A DNA stretch of 64,000 nucleotides. It comes from Phialocephala subalpina (lineage: Eukaryota > Ascomycota > Leotiomycetes > Helotiales > Mollisiaceae). Below the pieces are notes generated by a model. The model was not told the DNA's origin. It did not search any database and worked only from the letters and a program-made list of their open reading frames with translations. Location: contig FJOG01000020.1 of NCBI GenBank assembly GCA_900073065.1, positions 215,770-279,769 on the forward strand. The letters are read 5' to 3'. Below, piece after piece: positions 22,491 to 34,481 of the stretch. How positions within the stretch are numbered: the stretch's first letter is position 1; each line of letters starts with the position of its first letter. Position numbers and translations under genes: made by a program.

Positions 22491-25048
22491 AACGGATCTG
22501 TAGTATTTCCTGTCACACCTTGGAACGAAGGAGGCAAATATGATAGTGACGATATTTGAATATTCATGCAAGAACTCTGTGAGATGGAAAAGAGGACTGG
22601 ATTGATGATATTCTGGCAGGCTATATATACACGATAAGGGAGGTACCCCCGAACTATGCTTAAAAGGGCCCTATGGAGCCATATCTCGTGATCCCAACCA
22701 TCTGACAAACTCGTTCTTACTCCCACGGCTATTTGATGCGATATTTGCTTCGAATTTTATTTCTAAGCCGACTAACTACGGCTTGATGATGCGTGAGACA
22801 CCAACTTCATCTTCGCTAATTCACGTACCAACTTGCAAAATTGTTTCTTATCTCGATCATGGTATAAGAAAGCCATGGGATAGGAACTATCTGGTAAGGT
22901 CGCGGTCCCGTGTGATGTTGACTTTGAATAGTGGCTGTATTTAGATATGGTTATCCTATTCAGGATGGGAATAGAGAGCATGTGAATGGAGGATGGGATC
23001 CTCATGAAGTCTAAACATAGATAGGAGCGTTGTGGCAGGTATTATAGATGGCGACTGTGAAGGGCCGAGGCTTCTAGTGACTTTGTAGCAATCGAGTGGG
23101 CCGACGGAGAAACTCCCTGTCGAGTCTCTTGTTGATTTTGCCAAGCCTCGAGGCATTGGTCGACAGGTCTCTCTACCGTAAGAACTAAGAAGATTCGACC
23201 TACGCTAGCACTTGAGTTCCTTGACGCTGCAGCCAGAATACCAGAATAGCCTATAAAGAGCCCACAGAATAGTCTATAAGGAGTTAAGGCTGTATGCCAA
23301 GGGACCTTCAGAACTTCAACTTTAGGGGATTCAATTATTTGGTCGCAATTTTGATCTGAAATCCAACAGGGAAGAAGAGGGAAGTATAGAGAGCACTTCG
23401 CTTGATGCAATAGCGTTTTCCGGCTGAAATTATTTCTCTGTGGCGGAAACTTTTCCTTACCATGAAAAATCAGCCATGAAATGCGAGCGCAGGTCGAGTC
23501 TTCTTAGCTTTTACAGTATGCAAGGCGTTTCTCTCTTCATTGGCCAAACCGTATACTTTGGAGCATGAAGACAGATGCATCCGTCAGCAATGATACACTG
23601 CGCAGGCGAAGGTGCGAGCCAGCCTGACGATTTCAACTCAACCCCGCATCTTTGCTGGCAGCTTTCTACAGTCTACCCCCCTGATCATATGTCTAGCTCT
23701 TTCAATGCCCCAGGATTCAACAGCGAATAAGAGCTCTCAAAAAGTACATGTCGAAGATCTGGTTGAATGCCACATGAGTGAAAAAGTAACATATCATCAG
23801 GGGGACACTGTAGAGTAGACCAGGCTCGCTGCGCCTATCAGAAGACTAGAACCTCATTTTCACCAAAACGACTGAGCCCTGAACCTCAATACTTCGAACT
23901 CAAACTCAGTCACCTCTCCCCCTGGATGAGACGATGGTCTGACTCTTGACATCGAAGTAACGTTGGCTTGCTCTTCATACAGGCTGAGGTCATTGTTGGA
24001 GAAACTGTTGGGCATTTTGAATCCAATGATGTCTGTGTTTATCAAGTCAGGTTCGGGACACTTGAGGTCCGCAATTCAGGCATCGTGTGCCGTGATGCGA
24101 GTGACTGAAAAGATACTGAATAATGGATGGAGCTCGGGAGAAGAAACATAGCTAGACAATACGTTTGCAATGTCGCAATCTGACTTTGGGAAGTAAAGAG
24201 AAGTAAAGAGACACTTTAGAAGACATACTCTAGTCCCTACAGCTTTGCAGAAACTGTATTTTTCATAGCACATTGCAATTGCAGATATATAAGAGTTGAA
24301 GACAGGCCCGAAGCAGAGTCGACGATAGCGAGGGTGATTTGCAAGAAGAACTGAACTTTAAAGACTCTGGCCGTTATACGAACTCAAACATCACCCTTTA
24401 GTAGCCTGATAGCGAGGGTGATTTGCAACAAGAACTGAACTTCAAGTCACATGAGCCCAACCCACCCTCCTTAAATATCCCACTCAACTTTGCCTTATTG
24501 CTAGAGGCCATGCGGGGATAGCTCTCATCAAGGTTAGGCCTAAGTTTGAAGCAGTCTTTAAAGAGACTTAAAGGATTCCAACACAATATCATCGCTCTCA
24601 AGGCTGCACTTGGGACTCTCAAGAGAACTATAAAGTGCTTATAGCTCGGGCTTTATAACAGTCAAAAGCATATCAGCCCAAATTGGAATATGCATTGTGC
24701 TTCTTTAATACTGCGGGTTTCTGTAAACTTTGGAAGAGCTGAGATAGACGAGAAGGATTCAAGGAAGCGCAAGGATTGACTATTTGGCAAATATATGATC
24801 CCTTACAAACAGGCAAGAACCAAACACCGAAATAGACTAAAGCCGGGGCCAAACCGCAAAACCGTTTCAACGAATGAACAGACTTTTAAAAAGACAATAG
24901 CTGAGCTTCAAAAAGGTGTGATCCACAGGGCTCCCCTCTCGAGCCGCTTGCCGCCCCACTCAATGTCGCCTCGCTTGAAACCCCCCACAAAACTTGAACG
25001 CAAAAAAGAGCACAGAAAGAGCTAAAAAAAAAGAAGAACCCTGTGAAA
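22491..25048. other. gene-poor stretch
   Basis: No family is recognisable. A 122-codon minus-strand frame at 23042-23410 lacks motifs. A decayed coding-like stretch may exist at 24430-25020 on the plus strand, with an Arg/Lys-rich end (YKQARTKHRNRLKPGPNRK), possibly a transposon remnant. A 38-base direct repeat is annotated separately. Confidence 0.35.
24324..24445 (+). repeat. 38-base direct repeat, 84-base period
   Basis: Two copies, starting at 24324 and 24408, share gatagcgagggtgatttgca and continue with aagaactgaactt, differing at only two positions. The segment between them contains atcaccct, the complement of agggtgat within the unit, so a small hairpin can form. Confidence 0.8.
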
Positions 25049-25129
25049 GGTTCTACTGGGAATCGAACCCAGATCCCCGGAAACTTTGAATTTCAAAATC
25101 CGATGTGCTAACCATTACACCTGCGTCTT
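25049..25129 (-). tRNA. tRNA-Gln(UUG)-like sequence, probably a pseudogene
   Basis: On the minus strand the D-arm GTGTAATGGTTAGCACA is followed by the anticodon loop TTTTGAA (anticodon UUG), a short intron-like insert, and the T-arm CTGGGTTCGATTCCCAG, then TAGAACC as the 3' acceptor strand. This order and the loop match fungal tRNA-Gln, which often has a small intron. The 5' acceptor strand (AAGACGC) does not pair with TAGAACC, where GGTTCTA is expected. The 5' end therefore appears replaced or rearranged, and the gene is probably inactive. Confidence 0.6.
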
Positions 25130-27680
25130 GTAAGTGAGGGGCTCAAGTGTTAATGTTGAGGTTGTAATTACCATAGAACCGCCGAAGCGGGAATCTGCGT
25201 ATTGAGACGCTGATTGGATGACGGGAAATTTGCTATTTAAACCTATACGGACGTTTGCACGTGCGCTTGTAAAAGAATCGGAGCGTTTCTGTTAGTCAAC
25301 GGATGATGTTCGGGAGAATGGTTTTGCCACAGGCTTTCAGACGAGAGGATGGTCTTGAGAAGCTGAATCGCTTTTACATCCCTGAAATATGTTCGTAGCT
25401 TTGTCCTCATTGATGAGGTGTTGAGAGACATTGCCTGAGATTTTTGTATGTAGGTTCAAAGAAGCTTGAAGTCAAAAGCAGCACGTGATTATAACAAAGA
25501 CCTCATAAGTGCCTGGGAATGCCTGATCTAGAAGCATCTTGAATATCAGTCTGACGTTGGAAGATTTTACGAGATCTAAAGTCTCTAAATCTCGGATGTT
25601 GCGGGGCTGCTTGTCGTAAGAAATTCAAGCTCCAGCTGACTCGTCGTAGCTTTGAACAAATGGCATTGTGGCAAGGCAGGTAATTCCATAAGCACTTTCA
25701 GCAGCCCCAGTTACTGTCTATCATAAGAAGCTACATCAAAGCTCTAATCAGGACGAGCTGATATGGACACGAGGCTCGCAAACATAAGGGTCACGTGCGT
25801 CAGCTGAAAGGAAGGAGGACCGTCAAGATCCCATTGGCTACCATGAGCAAGTAAAAGGCAAATGAGACGAAAGGATGAACAACATGCTTATGCTCGCTTT
25901 TCTCGCAACTAGCTCTCAATCGACTCCAAAGGACGCGTTGCAAAGGATTAATCGATACGAATAAGATGCATGAGGCTCATCGAGACTGCCTTGTAAGGAA
26001 CGTCCCGAACACGAATAATCGCAAGGCTCACCTTGAACCTTATCACTTCCATCCGAAAGGATTCGATAACTCTATCTATCATCCCACCTCGCAACAAGGC
26101 CATCCAATGGCGAGTAAAACCATCGTGTCGTCGTCATGCTAGCCATCCACTAATCGTCTTGAAGTTGGTGATCGCGATTGTCGGAAAGGAAGAGAATGTC
26201 ACTGGTTGCAAATGTGAGTGAGATGTGCAAAGCCACGCGCCAGAGATCGGGTTTGATGTTCCCCGAGTAAGGACGAAACATGAGGGGGATGTGCGAGATG
26301 CCATGTCTATCGTACTCGGGCGCGTGGATGAATGTGAATGTTGGGGTAAGAATGGTTTCTCGAACAGTGAGCGTTGCAGGAGAAACAACGGGTGGCGGTT
26401 GGGTCGTTGAGCTGAATACAGTACAGTAATCAGGGGCTCAAGATGCCTCGGAGTCGCAGGGCATGTGAAGCCCTGTGCATGTCCGGGAAGCATGACATTC
26501 GTGATTCTGATGACTGGAACTGCGTGATGTTCTCTGGCTGGGAGAGCTTCCAAGATGCATTTGTATGGAGGGCGGCGATAGGGTGTGGTTGCTGGGACAG
26601 GTGTTGGGAGGGTCTGGTCTGGGTTAGGCTGTTCTCCGCAAATCATGGATGCCATGTATTTTTGGATGCGACCGTCGTCAACGGCGTGCCACACCAGGGG
26701 CAGCAAACCAAGGATTTGAAGATCTGCGATTTTGGAAGTACTGGGAAACGCGATGCCTCCCGGAAGCATTTCATTTCATCACTTGCATAGCGCAGATGGT
26801 GCTGTACAGAGAGACTTGGAACAGTCGCAATAGTCGCCTTAATGTCTGAATAGCGACGGAATATCGAGTTCCCTTTCTACAGCCTCACTTGATTCTCTTG
26901 CCTCCACGGCCCCCAACACCCTGTGTCTTTATCTGCACCTCTCAGCTCGACCAAAAAGACGAGCCATTTCAATACGCCACCCTCAATTGCGCCCAATGAT
27001 TACCGGGTCCAGACTCTTGAGTTTCTGAGTTTGCTGCATGTCCGCTCGCATCTTGCACAGCCTCATTAACTCGATTGCGTCGCCAGCCAACCGAGTGACA
27101 GGGCCCAGAATCCAACCACAACCAACCACCATCACAACCTGCAGCCCATACCATCTTCAGCATCAAGAGAGCACAGAACTTGCTTCTGCTACCACCAGAC
27201 AGAGCCTTGAACATTTTACATGCCGATATTCTCAGCTTCTTGAACATAATTGTTAATTGTGTTATCCTGCTCAGTTCGACGATTTCTCCGTGGTGTTTGC
27301 CTGCAAGGGTGACCTCAGAATCAAAACAATACCATCTTCTCCCACAACAACCGTTTCAAAGCACTCAGCCCTCCACGATTCTGATACTCCACGAACCCAG
27401 CGTCCGATCGCACGTCCGAATTCAACATCAGCACACTTTCCCTGTCAATATCGTCTACGACTTGTTCCTATACCTCCGCAGATATTATGCTTATGCCGTC
27501 CTCACGATAGTAACAACGTCCCGTTAACGAAATCTCCACTCCACACGCCGTTGCTTTCCTCCGAGTCCCCACGAAACATTTACGGCCTTGATCAGGGTTC
27601 AGTGAGCGCTGTTGATCAGTTGCGACACTTCACGACTCTCTCTTTCTCGCAGGCGGTCTTCCGCCGTACAATTCGCCGCA
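25130..27680. other. intergenic; long leader region of the NIPA gene
   Basis: Two long overlapping frames (26134-26769 minus, 26443-26790 plus) lack motifs and are antisense to each other. From about 26850 the sequence is C/T-rich with upstream frames, consistent with a promoter and 5' leader for the gene starting at 27681. Confidence 0.4.
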
Positions 27681-30000
27681 ATGGATCAAACAGGACATGC
27701 GTTGTTAGCTGCGCATCTGCTTTACGCAAGAGCGAATTCTACGAATGGCACGAGTACGACGAGTCCAGATACGGCGTCGAGACCTCCTGTATACAAGGCG
27801 ATTGGCATATCGTTAGCAATTGCGTCGGGTGTGTTTATTGGGATATCGTTCGTGCTGAAGAAAATGGGACTGTTGAAGGCCAATGAGAAATACGATGAAG
27901 TGGCTGGAGAGGGATATGGATATCTGAAGAACGCTTTCTGGTGGACGGGCATGACGCTTATGATTATTGGGGAGATATGCAATTTTGTGGCATATGCTTT
28001 CGTGGATGCGATTTTGGTTACGCCGTTGGGAGCTTTGTCGGTGGTTATTACGACTATTCTATCTGCGATCTTCCTAAAGGAGAGATTGAGTATGGTAGGG
28101 AAGGTTGGATGCTTTCTATGCATTATAGGGTCAGTGGTTATCGTTATGAATGCGCCGTCGGAATCATCGGCAGCGAATATCCAGGAGATGCAGCACTTTG
28201 TTATTTCGCCTGGCTTTCTGGTTTATGCTGGACTAATCATTATTGGCGCTGCCTTTACAGCGATCTGGGTGGGACCACGATACGGAAAGAAGTCGATGCT
28301 GGTATATCTGTCGATTTGCAGCTTCATTGGGGGTCTGAGTGTGGTGGCTACACAAGGTCTGGGAGCTGCTATCGTGGCTCAGATTGGAGGAACACCACAA
28401 TTCAACCAGTGGTTCCTCTACGTATTGTTTGTTTTTGTCATTACAACACTTGTAACAGAGATCATATATCTCAATGTAAGTCAGACACCGACGACGAAAG
28501 AACTCTACTGATCCCTCACAGAAAGCTCTAAACTTATTCAATGCCGCATTGGTTACGCCTACATATTACGTCTACTTCACAAGTTGCACGATCCTCACAT
28601 CCGCCATTCTATTCAGAGGGTTCAAGGGGACAGTCACATCCATCGTTACCGTTGTCATGGGGTTCTTCGTTATCTGTGCTGGAGTCGTCCTCCTCCAGCT
28701 TTCCAAATCTGCAAAAGATGTTCCCGATACTGCAGTCTTCGCAGGAGATCTCGACCAAGTACGAACAATTGCCGAACAAGAACAACCAGAATCAGAACCA
28801 AAGGCAGATGCTATACGCGGTGCAGCAGCTATTGTCAGAAGATTCTCGCAAACAAGACAGAAGATGGAAATGGAAGAAGCGAGAAGGCTACACGAAGAGA
28901 AACAAGCGGATCTCGAACCCATCGGAGAAAACGAACAGATCGAATGGGACGGTCTACGAAGACGCAGAACAACGATTGGCACAAACAGCGTACGATCTCG
29001 CAGAACCACAACTCCTTTCCCACCTTTCGAGAATCCTGTCCATACTACCGTCCATACACCACAACTCCATCCTCCTCTCGGCATGTCTCGATTCCCTTCA
29101 GATTCAGACTCGGATCATGAAGACGACCGCCCTGAAACCGCTTCCACGATGGGATTCTTTGGCCGCGCTAAGTCTATAATAGGTGGTGGACCAGGCTCTC
29201 GCCGTAGTACAGCTGACCCTCACGTTCAAAGCCCCATGCATCCCGTCCCTCTAACCGAGATCTCAATCCCAGCCTACAAAGGTGGTGTAGACGGTACCGA
29301 CACTGCATACTACGGCCACGAACCCGATGGAGGAGACCACAGATACGGACTCCCATCCCAACTGAAGACCGAGCAGGAGCAACGAGAACGCCACATCACG
29401 ATCGTGGATGACATCAACGACCAACGGAGCGGAAGCAGAGGCTCGTCTCTCCATCCTTCCGTCGGACCAACGCCACCACCTCACTCTGCGAGAAGACAAT
29501 TCTCGTTCCAGAACGTATTTAGAAAAGGACAATCCCAAGCTTCAGCCCCAGCACAAGAGGAACACCAAGTCCAGTCTCGAAGTCCCATGATCCGTAAAGG
29601 GCTAAGTTCTCGCCGCGGAAGCCATGGAGCAGTAGTCAAAGGCGCAACGGAAGAAGAGCGCCTAGGTCTCGTAAAAGGTGACACTAATTCGGGTCGTCAA
29701 CCAGCACCGTTGGAAGATTATGAAGAAGAAGAGGATGATGATTATACGAGGTATATGGAGGATAAGGCGAGGCAGGAGAGGGGACAGGGGGAGAGGAGGG
29801 ATTTGACGCCGCCGAGGAGGGATACGTTGGAGAGGGAGAAGGAGGAGGAGGCGGGGATGGCGGTGGGGAGGGACGAGGAGGAGAGGTATTATGAGGAGCA
29901 GAGGAGGAAGTTCCAATCTGGGCAAGGTGGTGGGGGGAGGGGGAAAGGGTTGCCGCCACCGCCGCCGTTTGATGATGGGAGGGGTGGGGCTTTCATTTGA
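27681..30000 (+). CDS. NIPA-family magnesium transporter-like membrane protein
   Basis: Model: join(27681..28475,28522..30000), 757 residues, with one 46-base GT-AG intron. About nine membrane helices fill residues 45-330, starting 'YKAIGISLAIASGVFIGISF' with the NIPA hallmark FVLKKMGL. Then come 'YLKNAFWWTGM' and 'GEICNFVAYAFVDAILVTPL', then 'GALSVVITTILSAIFLKERL'; these are strongly diagnostic of the NIPA/DUF803 family, a branch of the drug/metabolite transporter fold. The second half is a long cytosolic disordered tail, Arg/Glu/Ser-rich, ending in a poly-Pro motif (GLPPPPPF). Human NIPA members move Mg2+; fungal substrates are inferred. The ATG at 27681 was chosen because it immediately precedes conserved sequence. 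An open frame extends upstream without homology. Confidence 0.88.
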
Positions 30001-30759
30001 TTTTGCGATGTGCGATACCCAAGTTTGAGGGAAGAGGTGTTCCTTTCCCTGATACCAAGTGAGTGCGATGAGTTGAAAGCAACAACGTTTTTGGATGAAA
30101 GAAAGCATTCGGATCGGATAAAATGATACATCATGGGTTTCAGATGAAAGTAATGACCTGTACAATAGATACGTATGAGATGAAAGCATGACGGGTTTTT
30201 CATGCGACGTATGAAAGGGTGTCTGCAGCGAACGAGCGAAAGAGCAGGCAATTTGTACACTAGGATAGGAATCAACTGGGAAATGAAATAAATTGGGATT
30301 GAAACCAGTAGTGACTTTAGTGTGAGTGATATTGGATGAGAGGGAAGAGTGGTTGAGGTGGAAGGAAGGTGGTTTCCTCCCAAGTGGGATTTGAAGCGCC
30401 AACGAGAGAAGTAAGCACGGCTGCGACTTCCTTCGCAGTGACATCTCTCTTTGTTTCGTAGATTGACTTTCCATCAAGCTGCAAATTTGCAAATTTGTCA
30501 CTGTTACTTTTCCAACTCTGACCTTCATAGTGCGTTCTATTTTTGAGCATTCTCCTGGCAGCTTGCAGCATTTTAGATGTAGCTTGTCTAGGACGTTGTG
30601 GCGGGCTCGGGCTCAAGTCACCCAGTACTTGGAATGACTTGAAAAGGTGTAATTTCGAACACGATGCGTCTTCAGTAAATGGTAATTGAGCATCTTGAAC
30701 ATAGTTTAAATTAAATTTGAGATCAAACCGAAATTGCTCCTGGTTCCTCAGGTCTCGAG
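30001..30759. other. 3' side of the NIPA gene; one small unassigned frame
   Basis: A 99-codon minus-strand frame (30317-30616) ends convergently with the NIPA gene. It contains 'MLQAARRMLKNRTHYEGQSW' and 'RDVTAKEVAAVLTSLVG', which look protein-like but match no family I know. Treated as possible only. Confidence 0.3.
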
Positions 30760-31294
30760 GTGAGGCGAGCCGCCCTTCCCCTCCACCATCGTGCCTTCCT
30801 CAATAAACGCCAAGACCCGCACCTACCTGCCACCACCACCTTCTGCTTAAACCCTCTCTCGCGTCTCCAAAACCATCTTCTCTTCCCCACAACACCCAAC
30901 ACAGCCAAACCTGTACCCAATTCATTCTCTGTCTATCAAAGCACCCAAATCACGAAGACTGTCAGCTACCGAATATGGCTTCGGCCTAGGGGTATCGTTT
31001 GACTCTGATTTCTGGTTGCGTAGTGATTTTAATGTGGGAAACGAGAAGGAGCGCTGTCTGACTTCGGGGGTTTCTAAGATGCTAGTCACGCTGTTTGCTT
31101 ATGCTGGTGTGGTTTGGGTGTATATTATTTCGACGACTGGGGGTGGGGGAGATGAGAAGATGGTGAGTGATGCTTGATTGTTGGGGAAGGTGATGGATGC
31201 TGATTTTGGGACAGACGATGAGAAGAAAAATCGAGAACGAGAGAGAAGAAGAGAAGAACGCGATGCAGATAGACGATGGGATCGGTGCGACGTG
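30760..31294 (+). CDS. possible small membrane protein
   Basis: A frame without an early Met reads 'YGFGLGVSFDSDFWLRSDFN', 'GNEKERCLTSGVSK', then a hydrophobic helix MLVTLFAYAGVVWVYII. After a plausible 52-base GT-AG intron it continues with a charged Arg/Glu-rich tail. This arrangement looks coding. The start codon and any upstream exon are uncertain: a different frame carries the ATG at 30760. I do not recognise the family. Confidence 0.3.
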
Positions 31295-32189
31295 ATTGAT
31301 GATCTCGATTCTTAATGGGGTGTGCAAGTGGAGGATGCTGACTCGAAGCCAGAAGACGCGTCAAAGCACCGAGAACGAGACGAGAGGAAGAACATCGCAA
31401 GGTGCACCGACAATCAATAATATGCAACGTGAGTCCTACTCTTGCTCGAGTTTGTTAGATGAAGCTGACTTGGATACAGGACAGACATCATAATTTTGAA
31501 GTGGCGGGCAATTGCTAGGCGCTGAGACGCGTCGTGACACCTAACGCATCGGTCGCTGATCACCCACAAAGCACAGCACAGCATACCTAGGTCCAGTTTC
31601 TTGGCTTCCTTAATGCAGGTTAGAATCAACGCGCCATTGATTGTTGAAGCGATCTCTTGCTGACTTCACAAGCCCAGCTTCAGCACCATATCAGAAGCGC
31701 CAGGTCACACCTTGATGCTAGAAACTCGATACATCCACGACATTATACCGGTCCGTCATCCAAAGCAGAGACTTTGACTCCATCGATGGTATGTGCGAGC
31801 TTAAACATGGCACCATGGAACAATCAACACCACTGATTTCACGCAGCCGGTATTGGAACGGATAGTATCGACGCAGGAACGAAAGCCCAACGCATCTGCA
31901 GACTCGCACTCTCACATAGCTACATCGATCTTCTTCCACTATCACATGTCTCTAACTTCTGTCTACTTCAAAGGACTTGAGGGTCTTTTGGTAGAAAGTC
32001 TATGAGGCGAGAGTGAGCGCAGAGCCTCCACTTCTTGTCAAAGTCTGCGATGAAACGAATGAGTCGCTGTTAAACTTGGAGTTCTTCAGACACGATGGTG
32101 AGAGTCCTGCCTTGTTTTGTCTGACCTCGTCATTTCAAAGTTCCAAGCGTGTACTGACTTCCGCAGCGATACCACAGACCTAAGTCTGG
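31295..32189. other. intergenic
   Basis: No motif-bearing frame and no RNA gene seen; it leads into the HET remnant on its right. Confidence 0.35.
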
Positions 32190-32620
32190 AAGGGTTTCGA
32201 TCTCGCATTCCCCTCCATAGGTCTTGCAAGAAGAATCAGCTACGATACATCTTCGCCACAGAGCACGCTCCAGATCTTGCAGTGGCTTGACGAATGCTTG
32301 AGCAGTCACTGCTGTGGCCCTAAAACGACCAATTATTTTCCGACTCGACTATTGCATGGAGGGTGTTTAGATGAATATCAGTCTGTACAGTTGTGCGGGC
32401 CGGACGTCTCCACTACACCGTCTACACATTATGTCGCTCTAAGCCATTGTTGGGGCACCTTCAAAACAGTTACCACAGCTCGTGCAACGTTCTCAAGACA
32501 CAAGTCTGGCATTCAGATCTCACTCTTCCACGGACCGTTCAAGACGCTGTGGACATCGTGAGACGTCTGAAGATCAAGTACTTGTGGGTTGATTCACTCT
32601 GCATTATCAATATTTGACGA
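32190..32620 (+). pseudogene. HET-domain gene fragment
   Basis: One frame gives 'LQWLDECLSSH' and THYVALSHCWG, the start of the HET domain. A second frame, one base shifted, gives LPRTVQDAVDIVRRLKIKYL followed by WVDSLCIIN, the next HET block. The frame is lost between them at about 32460-32520, and a stop cuts it just after SLCIIN. The C-terminal two thirds of a HET protein are absent. The next recognisable sequence (32761) is the end of a transporter on the other strand, so the HET gene was truncated here. Confidence 0.75.
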
Positions 32621-32760
32621 AAAGCATCTATTGATAATTAATTGAAATACCACGCCTGTGGCAAAATATTCTCATGATTATCGAGATACACTGTATACTG
32701 GATGGACGAATCCAACAAACCGGTGTGTTATCACCACGTGTCTCTCCCCTATGGCAGCAC

Positions 32761-34481
32761 CTACTTCGCTGCCATCTCGATATGCTCCTTAGCACCCTTT
32801 GACTCCATATCATCGTCGCCTTCTTCAATATCCTTCGCTGGAATTGCAACTCCAGCGCCAGCAATGGCTTCATCCTCAAATCTCCTGCCCCTCCTCTCTG
32901 GACCCACAGCCACAGTCGCCGCAATTCCCATAGCAATAATCGCAGTAGCAATGCCCATCACGGGTCCATAAGCCTTCACTCTCCCGCCAGTGACACCCTT
33001 GACAGTATACGCCTCTGCAAGAGCATTCACAATTTGCGCACTAGGACTAGAAATCATGTTCCCCAACTGATAAGTGATACCCGGGAAACTCGATCGATAA
33101 GCAGCTGGAGACAATTCGTTAAGATGAATAGGAATGACACCCCAAGCTCCTTGGACAAAGAACTGGATCATGAATCCGGATGCCGAAAGAGAAGCTTCGG
33201 TGGTGGGCATTATCCAAGCTGGGATCAAGCAGGCGGAGATGATGGCTGATACGATCATTGCGCGGCGTCTACCCACGAATTGGGAGAGATAGCCGATGAT
33301 ACAGCCGCCAAAGCAGGCGCCTACTTTCATCCAGATGGAGGCGCGGGAGGCGGCGGCGTTGGAGAGGCCTTTGGATTGGCGCATGAATGTTGTGTAGGAG
33401 TCTTGGGATGTGTGGCTGGATGTTTGTCAATAAGGAGGGTGAGACGTAGGGTATGAAAGACGTACCTGTAGAAGTTGAACCAGGTCATGAGAATCACGCA
33501 GTAGATGCACATCTTCCACTCTTTGGCAAGCATGCTTTTGGTTTCTTTCCAGAAGGCACCAGCGGTGATGTGCTTGTGGCCGTTCTTTTTGGCTTCGAGG
33601 AATTGCTTGCTTTCTGGGAAACAGATTCGGACGAGACCGATTGCGATGGAGATGCCGGCCGCTGCCCAGAAGACTGTCTATAATGATGGTTAGAGGCTTG
33701 TACGAGATGAAAGTTAGAGGCGAAAAGAAACTTACCTTCCAGGACTCGGTAGCTCCACCAACACCAAGATTGGCACAAGCGGCCAACACATACCCAAACG
33801 CGTACCCCTGCTGCAGAATACCAGACATCAACCCTCTCGCATTGACAGGACAATGCTCCAACGCCATCGCAATAGCATTCCCATACACCCCACCCATAAA
33901 CAACCCAAACAGACTTCTCACAGCCAAGAACTCCTTGAACGTCCTACTATAGATAGTAGCAATCTGGAGTATGCCCAACACGATCATGTTGATGACCATA
34001 GGCCATTTTCTGCCGAACTTATCACCGGCTAACCCGAAGAAGGCGGCGCCGACGGAGCGGAGGAGGAGGGTGAGCGTTATGGCGGTGGTAATGTTGGTGT
34101 TGGATTGTTTGTAGTAGGCGGCGAATTTTACGGTTTGGCCCACCCATAAACAACCCAAACAGACTTCTCACAGCCAAGAACTCCTTGAACGTCCTACTAT
34201 AGATAGTAGCAATCTGGAGTATGCCCAACACGATCATGTTGATGACCATAGGCCATTTTCTGCCGAACTTATCACCGGCTAACCCGAAGAAGGCGGCGCC
34301 GACGGAGCGGAGGAGGAGGGTGAGCGTTATGGCGGTGGTAATGTTGGTGTTGGATTGTTTGTAGTAGGCGGCGAATTTTACGGTTTGGCTTCCATTTGAG
34401 AAGGTCGCCTAAGCTTTGCTTAGCTGTTGGGATAACACCCTTGGCAATAGGGTCTGCGGGTTCGTTCTCGGTGGAAGACAT
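32761..34481 (-). pseudogene. rearranged Jen1-type carboxylate/proton symporter
   Basis: The transporter body reads well across two GT-AG introns (33416-33465 and 33678-33735). It includes 'SVGAAFFGLAGDKFGRKWPM', 'RSLFGLFMGGVYGNAIAMAL', and NFY plus SHTSQDSYTT across the first intron. The last is the Nxx[S/T]Hx[S/T]QDxxxT signature of the Jen1 monocarboxylate/proton symporter family in the MFS. The C-terminus 'GPERRGRRFEDEAI' is complete. The 5' end is not: exon MSSTENEPADPIAKGVIPTA ends at 'LLKWK' and then jumps, out of frame, into the middle of helix 2, so the first helix is missing. A 250-bp exact tandem duplication (33889-34389) also lies inside it. Neither the deletion nor the duplication keeps frame. 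Unless misassembled, this is a pseudogene. Confidence 0.8.
33889..34389. repeat. exact 250-bp tandem duplication
   Basis: The segment 33889-34138 is repeated as 34139-34388 with no difference that I can see. The copies abut, sharing only one or two bases at the joint. The unit covers transporter helices 2-4. Its length is not a multiple of three, so it shifts the frame. Confidence 0.92.

Noticed and set aside
23042..23410. 122-codon minus-strand frame
   Set aside because: Hydrophobic and Ser-rich, but no recognisable domain or splice context.
26134..26790. 211-codon minus frame and its 115-codon antisense
   Set aside because: Neither shows a motif; both probably arise from a stop-poor leader region of the NIPA gene.
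28572..29084. Long antisense frame over the NIPA gene
   Set aside because: Shadow of a real coding exon on the other strand.
29662..30528. 288-codon minus frame over the NIPA 3' end
   Set aside because: Arises from purine-rich low-complexity coding sequence; its Leu/Pro-rich translation has no domain.
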